This document shows positions 1 to 9,024 of a stretch of 64,000 nucleotides of DNA, in pieces. This DNA is from Anaerocolumna aminovalerica. Lineage in GTDB: Bacteria; Bacillota; Clostridia; Lachnospirales; Lachnospiraceae. The notes under the pieces were generated by a model, which searched no databases, had not been told where the DNA came from, and saw only the letters and a list, made by a program, of their open reading frames with translations. The stretch's first letter is position 1; each line of letters begins with the position of its first letter. Both the position numbers and the translations under genes were made by a program. Location of the stretch: positions 34,093 through 98,092 of the forward strand of contig NZ_FOWD01000017.1 in assembly GCF_900115365.1 (NCBI RefSeq). The letters are read 5' to 3'.

Positions 1-1
1 T

Positions 2-529
2 GAAGAACTGGTAGAAACTGTTCTGAAGGAGGCAAAAGAATGCCATAAATTATTAGGAATTAAGGAGACGTTCTATCTTGATTTTCCTGCTTCCATGTTA
101 GAAAAAGTAAATCGAAGTGAAATAAATGATAAACTATATGAAGTAATAGACAAAGTTCAGCCGGATATTGTTTTTATTCCCCATTACGGTGATATGCAAA
201 AAGATCATGAAATAATAGCAAAGGCGTCTATGGTAGTTTTAAGGCCTAAATATAATCATAAGGTAAAGTTAATATATTCTTATGAAACCCTCTCGGAAAC
301 AGAGTGTAATATACCCCATGCGGCAAATGCATTTATACCAAATGTTTATATTGATATTACTCCTTATCTTCAAAAGAAGATGGAAGCAATGAAAAAATAT
401 CAGTCCCAATTATCCGATTTTCCAAATGCCCGTTCCATTGAAGCCTTAGATGCCCTGGCTAAACACAGAGGTGCAGCCATAAATGTAAGAGCTGCGGAAG
501 CCTTTGCTTTAATCAGACAGGTGTTGTAA
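2..529 (+). CDS. PIG-L family deacetylase (LmbE-like), 5' end outside window
   Basis: The frame is already open at the left edge, so only the C-terminal 175 residues are visible. The segment HYGDMQKDH after a hydrophobic strand (PDIVFIP) matches the second metal-binding motif (HxxDxxxxH) of PIG-L/LmbE zinc-dependent N-deacetylases, which remove acetyl groups from GlcNAc-type sugars. The N-terminal AHPDD motif lies outside the window. It heads a long run of polysaccharide genes, so it probably trims an N-acetyl sugar or sugar nucleotide in that pathway; the substrate cannot be read from sequence. An internal ATG at 95 is not the start, because homologous-looking sequence continues upstream without a stop. 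Confidence 0.85.
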   Translation, partial: EELVETVLKEAKECHKLLGIKETFYLDFPASMLEKVNRSEINDKLYEVIDKVQPDIVFIPHYGDMQKDHEIIAKASMVVLRPKYNHKVKLIYSYETLSETECNIPHAANAFIPNVYIDITPYLQKKMEAMKKYQSQLSDFPNARSIEALDALAKHRGAAINVRAAEAFALIRQVL

Positions 530-560
530 GTTACCCCCATCAGGGAAGAGGACTTATCTG

Positions 561-602
561 TTTCAGCAGGAGTCGGTCTCCTGCTGAAATACCACCTAGT
601 GG
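561..602. repeat. 12-bp perfect inverted repeat between deacetylase and sugar transferase genes
   Basis: Arms 561-572 and 578-589 are perfectly complementary (tttcagcaggag / ctcctgctgaaa) around a 5-nt loop. A second small palindrome follows at 592-602. There is no T-run after either, so they are poor candidates for intrinsic termination. The 172-bp gap to the next gene contains nothing else recognisable; an RNA-processing hairpin or a member of a dispersed palindrome family are both possible. Confidence 0.6.
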
Positions 603-701
603 CAATGAGGCAGATGGTAGCGCAAGGGATAAACTTGCCTGTGGGCAAAACCTGCTTGCAGCAAGTGGAATATCCCCTTTGAAGAATAATGAGGTATTGA
701 T

Positions 702-1328
702 TTGTACAGTAAATATATTAAGCGCATTTTTGATATAGGCAGTTCTATCTTGGCAATTATAATGTGCATACCCTTTTTTATGATTATTTCACTATTTGTC
801 TGGATTAACCTTGGCAGGCCAATTATATTTAAACAGCTTAGAGTTAGTAAGGATAATAAAATTTTTACTATGTATAAATTTAGAACCATGAGGGATATCA
901 GAGATGCCAATGGGAATTTGCTGCCTAATGAATTAAGACAGACAAAGTTTGGAAGTTTTCTTCGCTCCACATCTATTGATGAGCTTCCTGAGTTATGGAA
1001 TATATTAAAAGGCGATATTTCTTTTGTTGGTCCAAGACCCCTTATTCCAGAGTATTTACCTTATTATACGGAATATGAGCTGCAGCGGCATAAGGTAAGA
1101 GGCGGTTTGATTCCACCGGAAGTTTTGTATGGTGACATTACACCTACATGGCAGCAGCAGTTTGAATATGAAATTTATTATGCCAGCCATGTTTCTTTTC
1201 TCCTGGATTTTAAAATTATTATAGCATCCCTAAAAAGTGTTTTTAAAAGAAACTCAATTCATTATGGTAATTATAATAGAGAATCCTTTTTTCAGGAGAG
1301 AAGGAGTAAAAAGGAAAAGAAAGACTAG
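702..1328 (+). CDS. Undecaprenyl-phosphate sugar phosphotransferase (initiating transferase, WbaP/PglC-type)
   Basis: The product is 208 residues, the short monotopic form of the bacterial sugar transferase family. The N-terminus has one re-entrant hydrophobic segment (about residues 10-33). Family motifs follow: the KFRTM block, the acidic block STSIDELPELWNILKGDISFVGPRP and a downstream VRGGLIPPE segment. Such enzymes transfer a sugar-1-phosphate from a UDP-sugar to undecaprenyl phosphate at the inner membrane face, starting the repeat unit. The start is TTG at 702, with GAGG at 691-694 at good spacing; no ATG fits. The tail is lysine-rich. Its position near the head of the cluster fits a committing step. 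Confidence 0.92.
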   Translation: MYSKYIKRIFDIGSSILAIIMCIPFFMIISLFVWINLGRPIIFKQLRVSKDNKIFTMYKFRTMRDIRDANGNLLPNELRQTKFGSFLRSTSIDELPELWNILKGDISFVGPRPLIPEYLPYYTEYELQRHKVRGGLIPPEVLYGDITPTWQQQFEYEIYYASHVSFLLDFKIIIASLKSVFKRNSIHYGNYNRESFFQERRSKKEKKD

Positions 1329-1369
1329 GTCATAGAAGGATGCTCTTACTTATAAGGAGAATTAGATTT

Positions 1370-2068
1370 ATGATAATAGCTATTCACCAGCCAGATTATA
1401 TACCTTATCCGGGATATTTTTATAAGATTGCTCAATGCGATTGTTTTGTTTTTCTTGACGATGCCCAGTATTCCAATGAAGGTTTTAGCAATTGGAACCG
1501 GATCAAGTCACCTCAGGGAGAACTCCGGCTCAAGGCTCCTGTACAGCAGACATTAGGAAACCTTATACAGGAAGTAAAGACCAGAGATTATCTGGGATGG
1601 AAACAAAAGCAACTGAAAACTTTATGGATGAATTATAAAAGAGCTAAATATTTTGAACCGGTTTATTCGGATTTTGAAAGTATTTTACTTCCTGAGTATG
1701 AGAATATTGCAGATATGAATATTGCAATTATTCAACTTTTTTGCCGTAAACTTGGTATAACCAAAAGGTTTGAGCGTTCTTCTTCCTTAGGTATTACAAC
1801 TCTGAAAGAGGAGCGGATACTAGACATATGTACTTTGCTAAAAGGCAGTGTTTATCTATCCGGAAAGGGAGCCAGGGTATACCAGGACAGCGGACATTTT
1901 CTTGAATCTGGTATAGAGCTTAGATATACCGATTACCATTCCATTATCTATGAACAGCTATGGGGAGAATTCCTGCCTGATTTATCGATAATAGACTACC
2001 TGTTTAATCATGGTTACGACTGGGATTCTATTAAAGTGCAAATAAGGGGGAGGAACCATGGAAGTTAA
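1370..2068 (+). CDS. WbqC-like family protein
   Basis: The product is about 232 residues and begins MIIAIHQPDYIPYPGYFYKI, the characteristic opening of the WbqC family (HQPDxxPxxGYF), followed by FLDDAQYSNEGFSNWNRIK. The family is common in O-antigen and capsule clusters and is thought to act in modified-sugar assembly, but its reaction is not settled. ATG 1370 is preferred to the in-frame ATG at 1340 because AAGGAG at 1354-1359 precedes it and the conserved motif begins directly there. The gene overlaps the next by 11 bp, so translation is probably coupled to the DegT-like partner. Confidence 0.85.
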   Translation: MIIAIHQPDYIPYPGYFYKIAQCDCFVFLDDAQYSNEGFSNWNRIKSPQGELRLKAPVQQTLGNLIQEVKTRDYLGWKQKQLKTLWMNYKRAKYFEPVYSDFESILLPEYENIADMNIAIIQLFCRKLGITKRFERSSSLGITTLKEERILDICTLLKGSVYLSGKGARVYQDSGHFLESGIELRYTDYHSIIYEQLWGEFLPDLSIIDYLFNHGYDWDSIKVQIRGRNHGS

Positions 2069-3035
2069 AAAAGAAATAGGAAGTTTCCTTGAGTTGGATT
2101 TCTTCAAGGGACTTGAATATTATAAAGGCAATGCTGCACGTTTAAATTCTGCCAGGGCCGGTATTTATCATGCTGCACGTGTACTTAATTGTCATACTGT
2201 TTTACTCCCCTATTACCAATGTGAAACGGTAAGGGATTTTCTTTTAAAAAAGGGGATAAAGGTTCTTTACTATTTAATAGATAGGAAATTTAGCCCAAAG
2301 ATACAAGCCTGTCCAGAGAATACGGCAATTGTACTTGTTAATTACTTTGGAATTATGGGGCATGATAGAATGAGCCATTTATCATCCAATTACCAGAATG
2401 TGATTATTGATAATTCCCAGGCCTTTTTTTCACCAGCTATAGAAGGCTGCATGAATGTATATTCTGCAAGAAAATTTATTGGGGTACCGGATGGTGCCTA
2501 TGTTATTGGGAATCATGCGGAGGATTATTTACAGAAATATGAACTGGATTATTCTTCCGATACAAGTCTGTTTTTATTACAGCGTATCGAATATGGATGT
2601 GAGGGGAAGGCATATCAAGCCAGGGAAGCCAATGAAGCCAGGATAAATCAATCCGATATAAAGAGAATGTCTAAATTAACACATGCTATATTAGATGGAA
2701 CGGATTATGAGCATATAAAGAGCAAACGGCGGAAAAACTTCAAAACTGCCTGTAACTTATTTGACAACATCAACAAAATCAATCCGGGTGTATTCTATTC
2801 CGATGATTGTATTCCCATGGTGTATCCATTGGTAGTGGAAGATGAGAAGTTATTGCCCGGATTAATTAAACATAAAGTATTCCAGGGACATTGGTGGAAT
2901 TATCTTTTAGCGGAAACGGATCCTGATTCTTTTGAATACTATATGTCAAAATATATGATTCCGATAACCATAGACCAAAGATATGGTGAAAATGAAATGA
3001 AATATATTTTTAATATTATAAGTAAGGAATTATGA
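2058..3035 (+). CDS. DegT/DnrJ/EryC1-like PLP-dependent enzyme (short form)
   Basis: The product is 325 residues. NSARAGIYHAARVL resembles the phosphate-binding start of DegT-family sugar aminotransferases, LPYYQCETV the following strand, DNSQAFFS the pyridine-nitrogen aspartate strand, and VYSARKFIGVPDGAYVI the lysine that would form the Schiff base with PLP. It is about 40-60 residues shorter than typical DegT enzymes. With the overlapping WbqC gene it probably installs or processes an amino group on a nucleotide sugar; the sugar is unknown. The start at 2058 follows GGGGGAGG at 2046-2053. Four bases separate it from the next gene. Confidence 0.72.
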   Translation: MEVKKEIGSFLELDFFKGLEYYKGNAARLNSARAGIYHAARVLNCHTVLLPYYQCETVRDFLLKKGIKVLYYLIDRKFSPKIQACPENTAIVLVNYFGIMGHDRMSHLSSNYQNVIIDNSQAFFSPAIEGCMNVYSARKFIGVPDGAYVIGNHAEDYLQKYELDYSSDTSLFLLQRIEYGCEGKAYQAREANEARINQSDIKRMSKLTHAILDGTDYEHIKSKRRKNFKTACNLFDNINKINPGVFYSDDCIPMVYPLVVEDEKLLPGLIKHKVFQGHWWNYLLAETDPDSFEYYMSKYMIPITIDQRYGENEMKYIFNIISKEL

Positions 3036-3039
3036 TTCA

Positions 3040-4974
3040 ATGAAAGTATTATTGATAACAATGTCATGGCCTGACAGAGGGGAATATAATCTGTATACAG
3101 ATCTTATGCAGGAATTTATTGAACAAGGGCATCAGGTTACTGTGGTATCTGTAAATGATAGGAAAAATAATCAGGAATCAAATCTGTCCTACGTAGATAA
3201 GATACAGATTCTGCATATAAGAACTGGAAATATACAAAAAACCAATAAATATTCTAAGGTCATATTTTCATTTCTTGCAAATCCACAGATTATATATGCT
3301 GCACATAAGTATCTAAGAAAACAGACCTTTCATTTAATTCTTTTTACAACACCGCCTATTACTTTATCGCCAAGTGTGGTTCTGTTAAAAAGAATATATA
3401 ATGCTAAACTATATCTTTTGTTAAAAGATATATGGCCTCAGGACACGGTTGATTTGGGCGCTATGAAAAAAGGTGGTATTGTCTGGTTAGTTTTTCGATA
3501 TTTAGAAAAGTTCACTTATAAAAATTCGGATTATATTGGGTGCATGTCAAAGGCAAATGTAGAATATGTAAAAAGAAACAATAAATATCTAAAAGATAAA
3601 ATTATTCAGGTGTGTCCAAATAGTCAGAAAGTACGAGACTTACCAATTGTAGACAGAGATTTTATCAGAGAAAGATATGATTTGCCAAAAGACAAAATTA
3701 TTCTTGTATATGGCGGAAATCTGGGAAAATCTCAGGGAATAGAGTTTTTAATTGATATCATACATTCCTATAAAGAAGACTCCGATTATTTCTTTTTAAT
3801 CGTAGGGTCTGGTACCGAATATGATTTTTTATACAAGATAATAAACAGTATGCCCTTCCAAAATGCAAAAATATTACCATGGATTCATAAAAAAGATTTT
3901 ATCCAGTTAATTCAGGCCTGTGATATAGGTCTCATCTTGCTGGATAAAAAAAATACAGTACCTAATTTTCCATCCAGGCTGCTGACTTATCTGAACACTA
4001 AAATCCCAATTATTGCTGCTGTTGATAAAGCTACGGATATTGGTGATATTATTGAAAGCGCCGGCTGCGGGGTGAAAACCTACCATGGGGATATAGATGG
4101 TTTCAGGCAGGCGGCAGAAAAAATGAAACAAGAAGAGACCAGAAAGTTAATGGGGGAAAATGGGTACCAACTGTTTTTGGATAAATATTCCTCGAATAAG
4201 AGTTATAAGATAATCATGGAGCATTTTCAGGAAGAAGAGCAAATAAAAGAGCAAGTAGAAAAACAGATAGAAGAGCAAATAGAAAAGCAGGATAAGATTA
4301 TGAATGGGCATATTAGAGCAAAAAATCATGAAGGGAGGATGAGTTCAATAAAAACAATAAAGAGTTTTATTTTGTCTTCAATCTTTAAGCTTGTTAATTT
4401 TATCTGCTATGGAGATTTACCAACCACTTATTATTTGAAAAAGGGCATGAAGATAGGCTGCAATTTTCACAGACAGACAGCAACGAAATTTGATCCTGCC
4501 CATTGCTATCTTATAGAGATCGGAGATAACGTAACAGTGGCTAATAATGTTCAGATTCTTGCCCATGACCAGTCTGCCAGAGTTCACCTGGGGTATGGTA
4601 AAGTTGGAAGAGTAGTTATCGGAAATAAGGTATTCATAGGTGCAAGGACTTTAATATTACCTGGAGTAATAATTGGAGACAATGTAATTATTGGTGCCGG
4701 GAGTGTGGTAACAAAAAGTATTCCTAACAATTCAGTTGCAGTTGGTGTACCTGCCAGAGTAATTGGGACTACTGGGGATTATCTTATAAAATACAAAAAA
4801 GAATTATTAACAAAGCCGGTGTTTAACAAATCTTATAGCAATAGCCGGAAATTATCAAAAGGTCAAAAAGCGAAAATAATAAAAACCTGTAAAGAGGGTT
4901 ATGCATATATTGAATTAGGTAAAGTAATTGAATATGGAAGAAGGAAACAAGATCTGCATGATCAATACTATTAA
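3040..4974 (+). CDS. Fusion: GT4 glycosyltransferase + left-handed beta-helix acyltransferase
   Basis: The product is 644 residues in two parts. Residues 1-about 400 are a GT4 (GT-B) glycosyltransferase with a Rossmann start (MKVLLITMSWPDRG), YGGNLGKSQGIEFLI at the donor-domain start and a PNFPSRLLTYL sugar-nucleotide region. Residues about 407-425 are a Glu/Gln/Lys repeat linker, likely helical. Residues about 440-590 carry hexapeptide-repeat turns (IGDNVTVANNVQ, VVIGNKVFIGARTLILPGVIIGDNVIIGAGSVVTKSIP) ending VAVGVPARVIG, a CapG/LacA-type acetyltransferase. An internal ATG at 4339 begins a stretch resembling a separate acetyltransferase start, but no stop separates the parts. It probably transfers a sugar and O- or N-acylates it. 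Confidence 0.85.
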   Translation: MKVLLITMSWPDRGEYNLYTDLMQEFIEQGHQVTVVSVNDRKNNQESNLSYVDKIQILHIRTGNIQKTNKYSKVIFSFLANPQIIYAAHKYLRKQTFHLILFTTPPITLSPSVVLLKRIYNAKLYLLLKDIWPQDTVDLGAMKKGGIVWLVFRYLEKFTYKNSDYIGCMSKANVEYVKRNNKYLKDKIIQVCPNSQKVRDLPIVDRDFIRERYDLPKDKIILVYGGNLGKSQGIEFLIDIIHSYKEDSDYFFLIVGSGTEYDFLYKIINSMPFQNAKILPWIHKKDFIQLIQACDIGLILLDKKNTVPNFPSRLLTYLNTKIPIIAAVDKATDIGDIIESAGCGVKTYHGDIDGFRQAAEKMKQEETRKLMGENGYQLFLDKYSSNKSYKIIMEHFQEEEQIKEQVEKQIEEQIEKQDKIMNGHIRAKNHEGRMSSIKTIKSFILSSIFKLVNFICYGDLPTTYYLKKGMKIGCNFHRQTATKFDPAHCYLIEIGDNVTVANNVQILAHDQSARVHLGYGKVGRVVIGNKVFIGARTLILPGVIIGDNVIIGAGSVVTKSIPNNSVAVGVPARVIGTTGDYLIKYKKELLTKPVFNKSYSNSRKLSKGQKAKIIKTCKEGYAYIELGKVIEYGRRKQDLHDQYY

Positions 4975-5635
4975 ACAAATATTATTAAAGAATCATAAAC
5001 TATCCTTAGTCTTTGCCTATTTTTATACTCATCTGTTTGGATTGAACAGAATGAAAGGGAAAAATAGGAATCAGATCCACCTTAAAAACTGTTTCATGAA
5101 AAACAGCCAGATTAAAATAAAAGGCAGGAATAATAAAATATTTGCAGATAATCAATGTGTATTATCCAGATGTAAGATAAATATTACCGGAGATAACAAT
5201 AAGATATTTATAGGCAGCAGGGTATCTGCTGTAGATTGTGAAATACATATAGAGGATAATAACAATCTTGTATGGATTGGGATGGGAACACATATCAGCG
5301 GAAGGACTCACTTAGCATGTATGGAAGGAAGTAAAATTACAATAGGGGAAAGATGTCTTTTCTCCTCAGATATTGTTTTTCGGACAGGAGACAGTCATTC
5401 TATTCTTGATTTACAGGGGAAACGTATTAACCAGTCAAAGGATATCAGAATAGAAGATCATGTATGGATTGGTAATAAAACCATAGTAACAAAAGGAGCA
5501 AAAATAGCCCAGGATTCTATTGCAGCAACGGGTGCAATTGTTACAGAAAAATTTGACGAACCCAATGTTATATTAGGGGGGATTCCGGCTAAGGTAATAA
5601 AAAGGGGCATTAACTGGGATGAAAGAAGGATATAA
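4958..5635 (+). CDS. Hexapeptide-repeat acyltransferase (LbH)
   Basis: The product is about 225 residues. A basic N-terminal helix precedes imperfect hexapeptide turns (IKIKGRNNKIFADN, INITGDNNKIFIG, IHIEDNNNLVWIG), then the classical block IRIEDHVWIGNKTIVTKGAKIAQDSIAATGAIVTEKF ending NVILGGIPAKVIKRG. This is the left-handed beta-helix acetyltransferase fold using acetyl-CoA. Starts at TTG 4928 and ATG 4934 lack a ribosome site; ATG 4958 follows AAGGA at 4941-4945 and is preferred, giving a 17-bp overlap with the fusion gene. It probably acetylates a sugar of the repeat unit. With the acyltransferase domain upstream and the membrane acyltransferase downstream, three acyl-transfer functions are adjacent. 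Confidence 0.83.
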   Translation: MINTIKQILLKNHKLSLVFAYFYTHLFGLNRMKGKNRNQIHLKNCFMKNSQIKIKGRNNKIFADNQCVLSRCKINITGDNNKIFIGSRVSAVDCEIHIEDNNNLVWIGMGTHISGRTHLACMEGSKITIGERCLFSSDIVFRTGDSHSILDLQGKRINQSKDIRIEDHVWIGNKTIVTKGAKIAQDSIAATGAIVTEKFDEPNVILGGIPAKVIKRGINWDERRI

Positions 5636-5647
5636 TCTGGTGAGTAT

Positions 5648-6655
5648 ATGAATAAATCGAAAAGCTTTTCTGAAAGAGATTATATATTCGTTGTAAAAGC
5701 ATTTGCTTTATTAAGTATTGTTGCTGCACATGTTGCAACTGTACCCCAAAATTCTCCACCATGGACTGTTTTATTGGGATATATCCTAAGCAGCATTGGT
5801 TCAATTGGTGTTGGCGTATTTTTCTTACTTTCCGGATATCTTTACTTCCGAACTACTAAAACATTCTGCCAATTTTTTTATTCCAAAATCAGGACCATTT
5901 TAATTCCATGGTTTTTTTGCGGAACTTTCCTGTTTTTGTATGTTGTTCTACGTAAAGGTGGATTAAATTTATATAATTGGTTTACGACACTTACTGTATT
6001 TAGTCATTTATATTATTTGACAGTTTTAATGATCTTTTATTTATTGTTTTGGAAGTTAAGAAATAATAATTGTTTTTTAATCTTCTTCAGCTGTTTATCC
6101 ATAATTAGCATTACTTTAACCGGACAGGAAATACTGGATATTTATCCATATATTAACCCTTTGAATTGGGCCCTTTACTTTATACTTGGTTTGCTTATCC
6201 GAAAGTATGATCTTCTTGAAAAATTGGCTTTGTTTTGTAAGAAATGGCTTGTAATGATAAGCTGTGTATATGTAATTATTTTAATTATCTATCTGTCTTG
6301 GGGCATATACATCAGTTATTGGAAACATGCTGCAATAATTGCTGAACTGTTTGCAATTGCTTTAGTACTGGGAATATCTAGTTATTGCTCCGGTATGAAA
6401 AAAACAAATTGGTTTGTCTACCTGGGTAAGATGTCATTTTCCATATATTTATTGCATACACCATTTGCAGGAATTATTACGAACCTGTTTAATCATTTTC
6501 ATCTTTGGTATTTTACATTATTCAGGCCTTTGATTGTTATATTAATGACTCTACTAGGTATTGAAATAGTACGGTATCTATCTAAAAAAATCAAAGTAAA
6601 TAAAATTGCAGATATATTACTTGGAGTCTATAAGACAGACAGGAGCCGGACATGA
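5648..6655 (+). CDS. Membrane acyltransferase family 3 (OafA/WecH-like)
   Basis: The product is 335 residues and very hydrophobic, with about ten predicted membrane segments. The opening ERDYIFVVKAFALLSIVAAHVA carries the conserved histidine of acyltransferase 3 proteins, followed by GVGVFFLLSGYLYF and the lipid-side R-rich loop KIRTILIPWFF. A late segment, MSFSIYLLHTPFAG, is also typical. Such proteins move acetyl or other acyl groups across the membrane onto polysaccharide or lipid-linked sugars. GGTGAG precedes the ATG at 5648. It overlaps the next gene by 4 bp (ATGA), so it sits inside the polysaccharide operon. Confidence 0.88.
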   Translation: MNKSKSFSERDYIFVVKAFALLSIVAAHVATVPQNSPPWTVLLGYILSSIGSIGVGVFFLLSGYLYFRTTKTFCQFFYSKIRTILIPWFFCGTFLFLYVVLRKGGLNLYNWFTTLTVFSHLYYLTVLMIFYLLFWKLRNNNCFLIFFSCLSIISITLTGQEILDIYPYINPLNWALYFILGLLIRKYDLLEKLALFCKKWLVMISCVYVIILIIYLSWGIYISYWKHAAIIAELFAIALVLGISSYCSGMKKTNWFVYLGKMSFSIYLLHTPFAGIITNLFNHFHLWYFTLFRPLIVILMTLLGIEIVRYLSKKIKVNKIADILLGVYKTDRSRT

Positions 6656-7848
6656 GAATTTTATTAATCAATTCTGACATTGGATATGGAAGCACAGGAA
6701 GAATTACCAGTGATCTGTATCATTCCATAATAGCATCTGAAAATGAGGCAGGAATAGGGTATGGAAGAGAATGTACGGAAGATCTGACCGGTAATATAAG
6801 AATAGGAAACCAATTGGATGTTTATATTCATGCATTAAAAACAAGGCTGTTTGACTTACAGGGTTTTGGGTCTGTTAAGGCAACAAGGAAGTTTATACAG
6901 CAAATTAAAGTATACCGCCCTGACCTGATTCATCTCCATAATATTCATGGAAGTTATATTAATATTAAGTTATTGTTTGAATACATAAAGGAAATGGGGA
7001 TACCTGTCATATGGACACTGCATGACTGTTGGGCTTATACAGGTCATTGTGCCCATTATACCTTTGTGAATTGTAATAGATGGAAAACAGGATGTCATAA
7101 TTGCATCCAAAAGACCTTATACCCGGCTAGTTACTTATTTGATAATTCAAAGAAGAATTATAGTTTAAAAAAAGAAATTTTTACCGGTGTAGAAAACTTA
7201 ACCATAGTTACGGTCTCTAACTGGCTAAAGGATGAAGTTAAGAATTCTTTCCTAAGGGATTATGAGGTTAGAGTAATATCAAATGGAATTGATCTCAATA
7301 TATTTAAGCCTTCCATAAGCAGCTTTCGGCAAAATAATCATTTAGAAAATATAACAATACTATTGGGAGTAGCATCCATATGGAGTGACAGAAAAGGGTT
7401 AGGGTTATTCAATGATTTAGCAGAAAAATTAGACAATAACTATAAAATTGTGCTTGTGGGAATGGAAAAAAAGCAAAGAAAGTTACTTTCCGGCAATATA
7501 TTGGCTGTAAGCCGTACTAACCAATTAACAGAATTGGCAGAAATTTATTCCGCAGCGGATATATTTCTTAATCCATCTATGGAAGAGACTTTTGGAATGG
7601 TATCATTGGAAGCCCTGGCATGTGGGACACAAGTTATTACCAATAAATATTCCGCTAATCCGGAACTGGTTAACGAAAAATGTGGAATGATCGTAGAAGA
7701 TATCAATGCAGAATCGTATATGACTGCAATCAGAGAATTAAAAAAAATGCCTAAGGATGCAAATGATTGCGTTCAATGGGCGAAACAATTCAATAAGAAT
7801 AAATGTTATCAGGCTTATTTAGATTTATATAAGGAAGTGATTCCATGA
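6652..7848 (+). CDS. GT4 family glycosyltransferase (WcaL/colanic-acid-like)
   Basis: The product is 398 residues with GT-B architecture. MRILLINSDIGYGSTGRI is the acceptor-domain start. IHLHNIHGSYINI and WTLHDCWAYTGHC are typical of colanic-acid-type transferases, followed by a Cys-rich loop (CAHYTFVNCNRWKTGCHNC). The C-terminal domain has the donor signature NPSMEETFGMVSLEALACGTQVI, where the E-x7-E pair retains the nucleotide sugar. The Cys cluster may bind a metal structurally (inference). It overlaps both neighbours by 4 bp, so translation is coupled. Sugar specificity cannot be read. Confidence 0.9.
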   Translation: MRILLINSDIGYGSTGRITSDLYHSIIASENEAGIGYGRECTEDLTGNIRIGNQLDVYIHALKTRLFDLQGFGSVKATRKFIQQIKVYRPDLIHLHNIHGSYINIKLLFEYIKEMGIPVIWTLHDCWAYTGHCAHYTFVNCNRWKTGCHNCIQKTLYPASYLFDNSKKNYSLKKEIFTGVENLTIVTVSNWLKDEVKNSFLRDYEVRVISNGIDLNIFKPSISSFRQNNHLENITILLGVASIWSDRKGLGLFNDLAEKLDNNYKIVLVGMEKKQRKLLSGNILAVSRTNQLTELAEIYSAADIFLNPSMEETFGMVSLEALACGTQVITNKYSANPELVNEKCGMIVEDINAESYMTAIRELKKMPKDANDCVQWAKQFNKNKCYQAYLDLYKEVIP

Positions 7849-8954
7849 AAATTTTATGGTTAATCAATATACCCTCCCCATACAGAGTGGATTTTTTTTC
7901 GGAGTTGGGAAAATACTGTGAACTAACGGTACTATTTGAAAAATTTACATCAACAGAACGGGATGAAAGCTGGAGCTATCATCATTTTGTTAATTTTACC
8001 GGAGTTATAATGAAAGGAATCCCCGTTGATGTAGATAAAGCTGTTTGTTTAGGAATGATAAAGTATTTAAAAAAAGAAAAGTATGATTATATAGTCGTAT
8101 CCAATATAGCAACTCCAACTGGAATTATTGCTATTGAATATATGAAGTTTCGTAAAATTCCATATTTACTGGAAGGCGATGGTGGATTTTCTAAGGATGG
8201 AAAGGGGCTGAAAGAAGCTTATAAAAAGCATTTAATAAAAGGTGCAGCCGGTTATTTCAGTACTTCACAAAATCACGATGAATATTTTATTACCTATGGA
8301 GCCAAGAAAGAAAAAATATTCCGCTATCCTTTTACCTCCCTAAAAGATCAGGATATCAGTTCTCACATAGCAGAGAATGAGGAAAAACTCCAATTAAAAA
8401 AAGAACTGGGTGCTGAAAGAGAAAAGGTAATTTTATCTGTAGGACAATTTATTGACAGAAAGGGTTATGATATTTTATTCCTATCCTGCAAAGATATCCG
8501 TCCCAACGTGGATATCTACATTGTTGGTGGGAAGCCCACAGATAAATATATCAGTCTTCTAAAAGAATTAGATCTAAAAAATGTTCATTTTGTAGAATTT
8601 AAATCCAGAGAAGAATTAAGAAATTACTATCAGATGGCCGATTTATTTGTTCTGCCAACGAGAGAGGATATATGGGGGTTAGTGATCAATGAGGCTATGG
8701 CTCATGGTTTACCTGTGGTAACTACTGAAAAATGTATAGCGGGAACAGAGTTAATTGAGGATTATGAGAATGGCTTTCTTATTCCTTCAGAAGATCCAGA
8801 AGCACTTGCACAAAAAATAAATGAGATTCTGGAAAATGAGGATTTAAGATTAAAAATGTCAAATAACAATAGAAATAAAATCAGGAAATATACCATTGAG
8901 ACCATGGTAAAGCGACATATAGATGTATTTATGACTCTAAAAGAAGAAAAATAA
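7845..8954 (+). CDS. GT4 family glycosyltransferase
   Basis: The product is 369 residues with a GT-B fold. The start MKILWLINIPSPYRVDFFSELGK is a common acceptor-domain opening (SPYR motif). A central ILSVGQFIDRKGYDILF starts the donor domain, and PTREDIWGLVINEAMAHGLPVVTT contains the family E-x7-E motif (E-D-I-W-G-L-V-I-N-E). It follows the previous transferase with a 4-bp overlap and is followed by a 70-bp gap. It is predicted to be a cytoplasmic, membrane-associated enzyme adding one sugar of the lipid-linked repeat unit. Confidence 0.9.
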   Translation: MKILWLINIPSPYRVDFFSELGKYCELTVLFEKFTSTERDESWSYHHFVNFTGVIMKGIPVDVDKAVCLGMIKYLKKEKYDYIVVSNIATPTGIIAIEYMKFRKIPYLLEGDGGFSKDGKGLKEAYKKHLIKGAAGYFSTSQNHDEYFITYGAKKEKIFRYPFTSLKDQDISSHIAENEEKLQLKKELGAEREKVILSVGQFIDRKGYDILFLSCKDIRPNVDIYIVGGKPTDKYISLLKELDLKNVHFVEFKSREELRNYYQMADLFVLPTREDIWGLVINEAMAHGLPVVTTEKCIAGTELIEDYENGFLIPSEDPEALAQKINEILENEDLRLKMSNNNRNKIRKYTIETMVKRHIDVFMTLKEEK

Positions 8955-9024
8955 TTAATTTTTCAAAATATTTAATTATTACCTCTATTGCATCCATTCT
9001 GATTAGGAGAGGATATGATACAAA

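Noticed and set aside
4339..4974. Separate acetyltransferase gene starting inside the fusion
   Set aside because: No stop separates it from the upstream domain, and the only ribosome-like sequence touches the ATG with no spacing. Kept as a relic-start observation.
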